A DNA stretch of 5,228 nt from Bacteroidota bacterium (GTDB lineage: Bacteria > Bacteroidota > Ignavibacteria > Ignavibacteriales > Ignavibacteriaceae): NCBI GenBank assembly GCA_021796135.1, contig JAJYOQ010000311.1, forward strand, positions 1 to 5,228, in the 5' to 3' direction. Positions 1 through 5,228 of the stretch are shown here, one piece after another (within the stretch, counting starts at the first letter, position 1; every line of letters begins with the position of its first letter). The notes beneath the pieces are model-generated. The model was not told the origin of the DNA. It saw nothing but the letters and a program-made list of their open reading frames with translations, and did not search any database. A program made the translations under genes and the position numbers.

Positions 1-31
1 TAATTTCCTGATTTTCTAATAATTAATGCAG

Positions 32-45
32 AAAATTCGAATTTT
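32..45. repeat. 14-bp perfect palindrome upstream of guaA
   Basis: AAAATTCGAATTTT reads the same on both strands. Its right half, GAATTTT (39-45), is repeated directly 8 nt on (47-53), so the outer arms can also pair with each other. It lies about 20 nt upstream of the TATAAT at 64-69, where an operator or upstream element could sit. The sequence is almost all A/T, so chance occurrence is a real alternative. No specific regulator can be named. Confidence 0.35.
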
Positions 46-63
46 TGAATTTTAGCTATATTT

Positions 64-69
64 TATAAT
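64..69 (+). promoter_or_regulatory. candidate -10 element for guaA
   Basis: A perfect TATAAT sits 18 nt before the guaA ATG and would give a short leader of about a dozen nucleotides. No good -35 lies at the right distance: the TTGAAT at 45-50 is only 13 nt away. In DNA this AT-rich a TATAAT can occur by chance, so the call is tentative. Transcription could also enter from a gene before the window. Confidence 0.3.
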
Positions 70-87
70 TATTTTTACCCGGATAAA

Positions 88-1629
88 ATGAAAAACAAAG
101 AAAAAATTTTAATAATTGATTTTGGCTCTCAATATACGCAGCTTATTACTAGAAGGGTTAGGGAAGCACACGTTTATTCAGAAATATTTCCGAATACAAT
201 TACTTTGGAAGAAGTAATAAAAATGAAACCCACAGGAATAATTTTAAGCGGCGGTCCTATGAGCGTTTATGATTCAGGATCTCCCCAAATAAATCCTGAA
301 ATATTGAGACTTGGAATTCCTATACTTGGAATTTGCTATGGCTTACAATTAATTTGCAAGGAGTTTGGGGGAGCTGTCGAACCGGCTAAAGATAGAGAAT
401 ATGGGAAAACTGTTTTAAGACTAACTGAAGATTCAAAATTGTTTGAAAATGTTATCCGAAATTCAATAGTTTGGATGAGCCACGGTGATTACTTGACCAA
501 AGTTCCTGATGGGTTTGTTGTTATCGGTCAATCAGACCATTCTCCGATTTGTGCAATCGGAGACGAAGAAAAAAATATCTTTGGTCTTCAATTTCACCCG
601 GAAGTAGTGCATTCTGTTGAAGGTAGAAAAATTATTAAAAATTTTCTTTACAGGGCTTGTCAGTGTAAAGGGGATTGGACGCCTCAAAATTTTATTGATG
701 ATAGTATAGAGAAAATCAAAGACAAAGTCGGAAATTCGAAAGTTATTTGTGCTCTTAGCGGCGGCGTAGACTCAACTGTTGCTGCAGTGCTTATAAAAAA
801 GGCAATCGGCGAAAACCTTATTAGCATTCATATTGATACGGGATTGATGCGCAAAAACGAAAGTGAAAAAATTGGTAAAATGTTTGATGAAAAATTAGAT
901 CTTCATCATATACATATTGATGCCTCACAACGATTTCTCAAAAATCTAAAAGGTGTTGTCGATCCGGAACAAAAAAGAAAAATTATAGGTAATACTTTTA
1001 TTGAAGTGTTTGAAGAAGAAGCTAAAAGACATGGTGATGCAAAATTTTTAGCTCAGGGCACCTTGTATCCTGATGTGATCGAATCAATGCCGGTTAAAGG
1101 CGCATCAGTTACTATAAAAACTCACCACAATGTTGGCGGGCTTCCGGAAAAAATGAATTTAAAATTAATTGAACCTTTCCGCGAATTGTTCAAGGATGAG
1201 GTCAGAAGTGTCGGAAGAGAATTAAATGTTCCTGAAGAATTTATAGAAAGACATCCCTTCCCGGGTCCCGGATTAGCAGTTAGAGTAATTGGGGAAGTGA
1301 CAAAAGAAAAGCTTGATATTTTAAGAGAAGCGGACGATATTTTTATTAATGAAATTAAGAATGCTGTTTTATATAATCAAATTTGGCAGGCATTTGCCAT
1401 TTTGTTACCTATTCAAACTGTTGGAGTAATGGGCGATCTTCGAACATATGAATTTGTTGTGGCGCTTCGTGCCGTAAATTCTACAGATGGTATGACAGCT
1501 GATTGGTTTAAATTTGATCATAATTTTCTTGAAAATGTTTCTAGTAAAATTATTAACAAGGTTCGCGGCATTAATAGAGTTGTTTATGACGTCAGCTCAA
1601 AACCGCCATCAACAATTGAATGGGAATAA
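88..1629 (+). CDS. guaA: GMP synthase (glutamine-hydrolysing)
   Basis: Cytoplasmic enzyme of guanine nucleotide synthesis that converts XMP to GMP using ATP and ammonia released from glutamine. The 513-residue protein is complete and of usual family length (E. coli GuaA is 525). The N-terminal class I glutamine amidotransferase domain (about 6-190) has the oxyanion-side motif SGGPMSVYD (54-62), the nucleophile Cys83 in GICYG, and His170/Glu172 in HPEV. The ATP-pyrophosphatase domain has the P-loop SGGVDS (224-229) and HHNVGG (346-351). The C-terminal dimerisation/XMP-binding domain has [12 protein letters not shown] (388-399) and ends in the family signature KPPSTIEWE (505-513). All catalytic residues are present. 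The ATG start at 88 puts the amidotransferase beta strand ([10 protein letters not shown]) at the expected place. Only a weak GGAT (81-84) precedes it. It is probably the first gene of a transcript running through radC. No purine riboswitch fits in the 87-nt leader. Identity is nearly certain. Confidence 0.98.
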   Translation: MKNKEKILIIDFGSQYTQLITRRVREAHVYSEIFPNTITLEEVIKMKPTGIILSGGPMSVYDSGSPQINPEILRLGIPILGICYGLQLICKEFGGAVEPAKDREYGKTVLRLTEDSKLFENVIRNSIVWMSHGDYLTKVPDGFVVIGQSDHSPICAIGDEEKNIFGLQFHPEVVHSVEGRKIIKNFLYRACQCKGDWTPQNFIDDSIEKIKDKVGNSKVICALSGGVDSTVAAVLIKKAIGENLISIHIDTGLMRKNESEKIGKMFDEKLDLHHIHIDASQRFLKNLKGVVDPEQKRKIIGNTFIEVFEEEAKRHGDAKFLAQGTLYPDVIESMPVKGASVTIKTHHNVGGLPEKMNLKLIEPFRELFKDEVRSVGRELNVPEEFIERHPFPGPGLAVRVIGEVTKEKLDILREADDIFINEIKNAVLYNQIWQAFAILLPIQTVGVMGDLRTYEFVVALRAVNSTDGMTADWFKFDHNFLENVSSKIINKVRGINRVVYDVSSKPPSTIEWE

Positions 1630-1635
1630 TTCAAC

Positions 1636-2544
1636 TTGGATTCAAAGCTTCAAATTGATTATAGAATGAAATCTGCACTTTCCTATGAAAATGAAGGAAT
1701 GTTTCTTCATGCTTTGCAAATTTATATATCCCTAACTGAGGAACATCCTGATTTTAATGGTGCATATATAAAACTTGCACAATTATATGAAAGACTTGGA
1801 AATTTAAACTCAGCTATTAAGGCGTTTAACTCTTTATTTGAAAATAATCCCGATGACGTTGAAAGCAAGGTTTATTTTGCACAATTTCTCTTGAAAAATT
1901 CATTGTGGGAAGAGGCAATAAACACATTAAATTTTGTTGATTCTGCAAAGATTCCTATTGTGGCTTTTTATATTGGCTATTCACACTTTATGCTTAATGA
2001 ATTTGAGCTGTCTAAGTTAAGTTTTCTAAATTTTATTTCGATAGAAAAAAATTCTGAACTTGCTCACCAAGCATATATTTATATTTCAAAAATTGAACTT
2101 AAGCTTAGTAACTTTGAAACTGCTTTAGAATATGCCAAAAAAGCTGAAGTACTATACGCTAATTTTTGGGAACTAAACTACATATATGCTGAGATTTATT
2201 TAAATTTAGATATGTATACCCATGCTGCTAAAGCCATAGAGAAAGCAATGAACCTAAATTCAGAGGAGTCTAGTATTTATCAATTAGCAGGTAGGATTTA
2301 TCTTAAACTTGAATATTATAAGAAATCTGAAAAGAATTTTTTAAAGTATATTGAATTAAATGAAGAAGTTCCTTCCGAAGTATACTCAAAACTCGCAGAA
2401 TCTTGTTTTAAATCAGGAAAGCTAATAGAAGCACAAGCTTATTATGATATTGCAATAAAAATTAATCCTTCTAATGAACATGCAATCTTGGGTAAAAAAA
2501 ATGCAGAAGAATTTTTAAATAAAAATTTGGTGTCTGGTGCATAA
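1636..2544 (+). CDS. TPR repeat protein, probably cytoplasmic
   Basis: A 302-residue protein made almost wholly of about eight tetratricopeptide repeats, roughly one per 34-36 residues from residue 7 to 285. Clear units include NGAYIKLAQLYERLGNLNSA with a following NNPDD turn (about 41-74) and EVYSKLAESCFKSGKLIEAQ with INPSN near the C-terminus. TPR solenoids bind other proteins; the partner cannot be read from the sequence. No signal peptide, membrane helix or catalytic domain is visible. The start is uncertain. TTG at 1636 lies 6 nt after the guaA stop with a weak GGGA at 1622-1625, while the first in-frame ATG is at 1666. Repeat 1 fits the consensus from residue 7 (Ala14, Tyr17, Ala26, Tyr30 and Pro38 at positions 8, 11, 20, 24 and 32). 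This favours TTG, because the ATG start would cut into that repeat. The gene's end overlaps the next gene by 8 nt, so the two products are likely made together. Its role is unknown. Confidence 0.88.
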   Translation: MDSKLQIDYRMKSALSYENEGMFLHALQIYISLTEEHPDFNGAYIKLAQLYERLGNLNSAIKAFNSLFENNPDDVESKVYFAQFLLKNSLWEEAINTLNFVDSAKIPIVAFYIGYSHFMLNEFELSKLSFLNFISIEKNSELAHQAYIYISKIELKLSNFETALEYAKKAEVLYANFWELNYIYAEIYLNLDMYTHAAKAIEKAMNLNSEESSIYQLAGRIYLKLEYYKKSEKNFLKYIELNEEVPSEVYSKLAESCFKSGKLIEAQAYYDIAIKINPSNEHAILGKKNAEEFLNKNLVSGA

Positions 2545-4285
2545 ATCTGCAATTATATTCATATTAGCAGCAATTTTGTTTCCATTTTGCATGAATGCCC
2601 AAAATGAAATTGACACAGTCATGATTCGTAATAAATTTTATTCCGCACTTGATCTTTATAATAATAATAAATTTGAAGAATCCGAGAAAATCTTTAATCA
2701 AATTTCTACTGATAAAAAATTTAATCCAAGTACAACTATAGCATATATCTTTAACGCAAAATCATACCTAAAATTAGGAGATGTTGAGCAAGCTGAGAAA
2801 ATTCTTTTAAACTTTATCTCAAAATTTCCGAATAGCAATTATATAAATGAAGCTCAAATTATGCTTGCTAAAATTAACTTGGATAGCAAAAGATATAATG
2901 AGTCATTTAAATTCCTGATAGATATAATCGAACATCCTCAATCAACATACTATTTAAAGTATGCAGAGACTTCCGGTGAATTATTATCCTTAAATTATTT
3001 GTCTTCGGCAGCAATTAGATCTATTTACGATTCTTCATCCAACATGAACTTAAGACCTTATTTGCTTTATATTTTTGCAAAATATTATTACGTAAATAAT
3101 AAAATTGATAGTTCTAAAATTATATTGGACAGTCTTTTAAACACTTATCCGCTTTCAGTTGAAAAAATCAAAGCTGAATCTTTGATAAATAAATTAAAAA
3201 ACGAAAGTAATTCAAACCATGGAACACCGTTAATTGCAGTTCTTCTTCCACTGGATCAATCTTCAATAAACTCGCAAAATTTTAATGCTGGTAATGAAAT
3301 ATTAGAAGGGATAAAATTTGCTTTATCTGAATACAATAACAAGCATAAAGAACAAATCGGATTACTGATTAAGAATACTGGCAGGAATAAAGAAAAAATT
3401 GAAAACATAAAAAGAGAAGTTGACAGTTTAAAATCTCTAAAAGTTATTATTGGGCCGATTTATAGTGATGAAGTAAAGGAGACATTAGAGACCTTCAAAA
3501 ACACTTCAATTCCTATTATCTCTCCAACAGCCACCGATGAAGGTTTAACAGAAATGTATCCGGATTTTTTTCAGGCTAATCCTACATTTATAATTCGGGG
3601 GAGAATCATGGCTGAATATATATATTATGTTGAAAATAAAAGGGCTATAGCAATATTAAATTCGGAGGGCGGTTACTCGGATATATTGGCTAATTCTTTT
3701 GCAAAAGAGTTTGAAAGGCTTGGAGGGAAAATTATTATTTGGCAAAAATTCAAAGCCGGTAATATTAATCTTTCGGATCAAATAAATAAAATTGCGAAAG
3801 ATTCTCTAAAGCTTCAGGGCGTTTACTTACCATTAAATGACAGCCAGGATGTTGCAGCAATTTTATCTCAATTTCTATCATCAAACCTTAATATAACCAT
3901 TTACGGTAATCAAGACTGGCTTCAGGCAAAAGGACTCGAAACTTCTTCGGATTTGAGTGATAGACTAACAATATCTTCCGATTATTTCTTAGATTATAAT
4001 GATTCGACTTTCCAACAATTTCAAAAAAGTTTTTTTATTCGTTCAGGATTAGATATAAATCGAAATGTCTTATATGGATATGATATAACTAATTATGTAC
4101 TGAACTACTTAAATAACCCTGACATAACAAGGACTGAATTAAAAAACAAATTGGAGTCAAAAAAAATATTTAAGGGGCTTCATAATAATATATATTTTGA
4201 TGAAAGTCGAATAAATAAATTTATTAATATTATTCGTTATAAAAATGGGAAATTTGAACTTATCGATAAGTTTAAAGCTGGTTAA
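2537..4285 (+). CDS. Exported TPR + type I periplasmic-binding-fold protein (LpoA-like architecture)
   Basis: A 582-residue secreted protein. Residues 1-21 form a Sec signal peptide: a short basic start, a hydrophobic core at 5-18, and an MNA|QN signal peptidase I site. Cys18 follows F-P-F, which is not a lipobox. Residues about 30-220 hold degenerate TPR-like helical pairs, the clearest being AYIFNAKSYLKLGDVEQAEK (69-88) followed by KFPNS. Residues about 230-565 look like a Leu/Ile/Val-type ligand-binding domain (Peripla_BP_6-like): first strand IAVLLPL (233-239), GPIYSDEV (306-313), SIPIISPTATDEGL (324-337) and a late GYD (514-516). The family covers ABC solute receptors and also LpoA, which pairs TPRs with this fold to activate a peptidoglycan synthase. 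No permease or ATPase gene is adjacent, so a non-transport envelope role is plausible but inferred. The GTG start is the only usable start codon preserving the signal peptide: a stop at 2516-2518 limits the frame. It overlaps the upstream stop by 8 nt and lacks a good ribosome binding site, implying translational coupling. It ends in tandem TAATAA. Confidence 0.85.
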   Translation: MHKSAIIFILAAILFPFCMNAQNEIDTVMIRNKFYSALDLYNNNKFEESEKIFNQISTDKKFNPSTTIAYIFNAKSYLKLGDVEQAEKILLNFISKFPNSNYINEAQIMLAKINLDSKRYNESFKFLIDIIEHPQSTYYLKYAETSGELLSLNYLSSAAIRSIYDSSSNMNLRPYLLYIFAKYYYVNNKIDSSKIILDSLLNTYPLSVEKIKAESLINKLKNESNSNHGTPLIAVLLPLDQSSINSQNFNAGNEILEGIKFALSEYNNKHKEQIGLLIKNTGRNKEKIENIKREVDSLKSLKVIIGPIYSDEVKETLETFKNTSIPIISPTATDEGLTEMYPDFFQANPTFIIRGRIMAEYIYYVENKRAIAILNSEGGYSDILANSFAKEFERLGGKIIIWQKFKAGNINLSDQINKIAKDSLKLQGVYLPLNDSQDVAAILSQFLSSNLNITIYGNQDWLQAKGLETSSDLSDRLTISSDYFLDYNDSTFQQFQKSFFIRSGLDINRNVLYGYDITNYVLNYLNNPDITRTELKNKLESKKIFKGLHNNIYFDESRINKFINIIRYKNGKFELIDKFKAG

Positions 4286-4294
4286 TAATTAAAA

Positions 4295-4300
4295 AGGGGG
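4295..4300 (+). promoter_or_regulatory. strong ribosome binding site of radC
   Basis: AGGGGG lies 5 nt before the radC ATG, within the 20-nt gap after the previous stop. It is much stronger than anything before the three upstream genes and fixes the radC start at 4306. Confidence 0.8.
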
Positions 4301-4305
4301 TAAAT

Positions 4306-4986
4306 ATGTTAAAAGTAAAAGAGCTTCCGGTTGCTGATAGGCCGCGGGAGAAGCTAATACTTCATGGTGCTCAAAGCCTGACTGATGCAGAGCTTTTAGC
4401 TGTATTATTGCGTACTGGTCAAGTAGGCAAATCAGTTATTGCAATATCTCAAGAGTTACTGCTGAAATATGGAAACCTGGCAACTCTTGCTTCTAAAACA
4501 GTATCAAGTTTAATACAAACTCATTTAATGGGAAAAGTTCAGGCAGCTACCTTGCAGGCAGCTTTTGAAATTAGTCGTAGAATCCAATCTCAATCAAAAT
4601 GGTTTGCCAAAAATAAAATTACTTCTCCCAAAGATATTGCAGATGTTTTTATCCCTTTATTGATTGATGAGGTTAAGGAAAAATTTATGATAATTTGCCT
4701 TAACTCAGCTAATAAGATTATTAAATTTGAAGTGGTTTCTATCGGTAATCTAAATTCAAGTATTGTCCATCCGCGTGAAATTTTTAAGATTGCAATTGAA
4801 AACAGTTCAGCTAGTATAATATTATTGCATAACCATCCTAGTGGCAATGCTGATCCGAGTAATGAAGATGTACAAATCACAAAAAAGTTGGTAGAATCCG
4901 GCAAAATATTAGATATTCCCATTTTTGATCATTTAATTATAGCCGGCAATTCCTATACAAGTTTCGTTGAAAAACGATTAATGTAA
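4306..4986 (+). CDS. radC: RadC family JAB/MPN-domain protein
   Basis: A complete 226-residue member of the RadC (UPF0758) family, of normal length. The N-terminal part (about 1-92) carries the family signature DRPREKLILHGAQSLTDAEL followed by LLAVLLRTG, then a helix-hairpin-helix-like region ending in AAFEISRR. The C-terminal JAMM metalloprotease-like domain (about 105-226) keeps the zinc-site pattern: Glu142 in FEVVSIG, His175 and His177 in HNHPSG, and Ser185/Asp188 in PSNED. IVHPREIF and the C-terminal FDHLIIAGNSYTSFVE also match the family. One oddity is that the hairpin usually written GIG reads LMG here (HLMGKVQAATLQA), so the first glycine is missing. The old link to DNA repair in E. 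coli was traced to a recG allele. The biochemical role is unsettled, and a metal-dependent hydrolase is only inferred. The start has a strong ribosome binding site, and the gene sits 20 nt behind the TPR-PBP gene, probably on the same transcript. Confidence 0.95.
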   Translation: MLKVKELPVADRPREKLILHGAQSLTDAELLAVLLRTGQVGKSVIAISQELLLKYGNLATLASKTVSSLIQTHLMGKVQAATLQAAFEISRRIQSQSKWFAKNKITSPKDIADVFIPLLIDEVKEKFMIICLNSANKIIKFEVVSIGNLNSSIVHPREIFKIAIENSSASIILLHNHPSGNADPSNEDVQITKKLVESGKILDIPIFDHLIIAGNSYTSFVEKRLM

Positions 4987-4991
4987 TCTAG

Positions 4992-5029
4992 GACAAATAA
5001 AATAGAACTTATTGGCATATTATTGTGTC
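4992..5029 (+). other. weak hairpin just after radC, possible transcript end
   Basis: GACAAATAA (4992-5000) can pair with TTATTGTGTC (5020-5029) as nine base pairs with one bulged G and a 19-nt loop. It lies 5 nt after the radC stop, where a terminator would be expected. The stem is AT-rich and no run of T follows, so it does not qualify as a standard intrinsic terminator. It also overlaps the promoter candidates of the next gene. Confidence 0.2.
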
Positions 5030-5051
5030 TAATATTATATTTAATTATAAA
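5023..5051 (+). promoter_or_regulatory. candidate promoter for the gene at 5177
   Basis: TTGTGT (5023-5028) and TATAAA (5046-5051) are separated by exactly 17 nt, which would start transcription near 5058 and leave a leader of about 120 nt. An alternative is TTGGCA (5012-5017) with TATTAT (5033-5038), closer to consensus in the -35 but with a 15-nt spacer. No convincing Bacteroidota-type TAnnTTTG element was found. The region is very AT-rich, so either match could be chance. Confidence 0.35.
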
Positions 5052-5070
5052 ATTATTTAAATTATACAGT

Positions 5071-5086
5071 ATATTTTCGAAAATAT
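5071..5086. repeat. 16-bp perfect palindrome in the 190-nt intergenic region
   Basis: ATATTTTCGAAAATAT is identical to its reverse complement. It lies about 13 nt downstream of the start predicted from the candidate promoter at 5023-5051 and 90 nt before the next ATG, so it could be an operator or a leader stem-loop with a UCGA loop. It shares the TTCGAA core with the palindrome ahead of guaA. No T-run follows, so it is not a typical terminator. Confidence 0.45.
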
Positions 5087-5096
5087 GTGCATATTT
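5081..5096. repeat. inverted repeat overlapping the 16-bp palindrome
   Basis: AAATATG (5081-5087) and CATATTT (5090-5096) are perfect 7-nt inverted arms around TG. The left arm shares six bases with the right half of the palindrome at 5071-5086, so as RNA the two stems would exclude each other, and as DNA they would form overlapping binding sites. The sequence is AT-rich and chance is possible. Confidence 0.3.
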
Positions 5097-5166
5097 AAAA
5101 TAGAAATTTGCTCTATTAATGTTATTTGGTTCAACTTATTTAATTAAATTTTCTAATAAAACAATC

Positions 5167-5172
5167 GGAGGT
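5167..5172 (+). promoter_or_regulatory. full Shine-Dalgarno site of the last gene
   Basis: GGAGGT lies 4 nt before the ATG at 5177. It is the most complete ribosome binding site in the window and is the main reason for calling the truncated gene that follows. Confidence 0.8.
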
Positions 5173-5176
5173 TAAA

Positions 5177-5228
5177 ATGAAAATAGCAAAGGTTTTAAGA
5201 AACACTGCTATTATAGCTGCTTTTGGAA
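5177..5228 (+). CDS. start of an unidentified gene, probably exported (partial)
   Basis: Seventeen codons are visible before the window ends, giving MKIAKVLRNTAIIAAFG. Basic residues (Lys2, Lys5, Arg8) followed by a hydrophobic stretch (TAIIAAFG) look like the beginning of a signal peptide or a membrane anchor. The ATG is preceded by a full GGAGGT ribosome binding site and by its own candidate promoter region, so it is likely a separate transcription unit from radC. Too little is present to assign a family or function. Confidence 0.7.
   Translation, partial: MKIAKVLRNTAIIAAFG

Noticed and set aside
1..87. Purine (guanine/xanthine) riboswitch ahead of guaA
   Set aside because: The leader is short and AT-rich, with no paired stems or conserved purine-aptamer core. 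Only part of it could be transcribed if the TATAAT at 64-69 is used.
1666..2544. ATG at 1666 as the start of the TPR gene
   Set aside because: It would remove the first residues of TPR repeat 1, which fits the consensus from residue 7 of the longer form, and it has no ribosome binding site. It remains a minor alternative.
2576..2606. Lipoprotein signal with Cys18 as the lipidated residue
   Set aside because: The residues before Cys18 are F-P-F, not the small residues a lipobox needs. A signal peptidase I site, MNA|QN, follows directly.
3221..4285. Solute-binding subunit of a local ABC transporter
   Set aside because: The fold fits, but no permease or ATPase gene is present in the window and the protein carries a long N-terminal TPR-like region unusual for such receptors. 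Transport cannot be excluded, only not supported.
4590..4922. 110-codon open frame on the - strand inside radC
   Set aside because: It lies wholly within the conserved JAMM-encoding part of radC, has no ribosome binding site or family resemblance, and is an antisense shadow.
4987..5100. Rho-independent terminator after radC
   Set aside because: The possible stems are AT-rich and bulged or short, and none is followed by a T-run, so only a weak hairpin is recorded.
1..5228. Mobile element, CRISPR array, tRNA or rRNA
   Set aside because: No transposase or integrase coding sequence, regularly spaced repeats, cloverleaf or rRNA-like sequence was seen. The long frames are all accounted for by the genes listed.

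Overview
This is an AT-rich window (roughly one third GC by eye) with one compact array of genes, all on the + strand. In order it holds guaA (GMP synthase), a gene for a soluble tetratricopeptide-repeat (TPR) protein, a gene for an exported protein that joins N-terminal TPR-like repeats to a type I periplasmic-binding-protein fold, radC (JAB/MPN-domain protein), and the first 17 codons of a further gene with a signal-peptide-like start. The low GC, many Asn/Lys/Ile codons, the 'NAQ'-type signal cleavage site and weak or absent Shine-Dalgarno sequences on several genes suggest the Bacteroidota/Chlorobi/Ignavibacteria group, with Ignavibacteria my best guess. This is inference from style; no rRNA or other taxonomic marker is present.

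Layout: 1-87 is a leader with a 14-bp TTCGAA-centred palindrome and a perfect TATAAT, followed by guaA. The TPR gene begins 6 nt after the guaA stop with a TTG codon. The exported TPR-PBP gene begins with a GTG that overlaps the TPR stop by 8 nt, which suggests translational coupling. radC follows after a 20-nt gap and has its own strong ribosome binding site. guaA to radC is therefore probably one transcript. A 190-nt AT-rich intergenic stretch (4987-5176) then carries a candidate promoter, a perfect 16-bp palindrome overlapped by a second inverted repeat, and a full GGAGGT ribosome binding site for the last, truncated gene.

How they may work together: guaA is purine-biosynthesis housekeeping and radC is a common but poorly understood gene. 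Neither has an obvious link to the middle pair. The two middle genes are the least explained part. The exported TPR + PBP-fold architecture resembles LpoA (the outer-membrane activator of PBP1A) more than a transporter subunit, and no permease or ATPase gene is present. No mobile element, CRISPR array, tRNA or rRNA is visible, and I see no clear novel multi-gene system. The TPR/TPR-PBP pair is the most interesting candidate.
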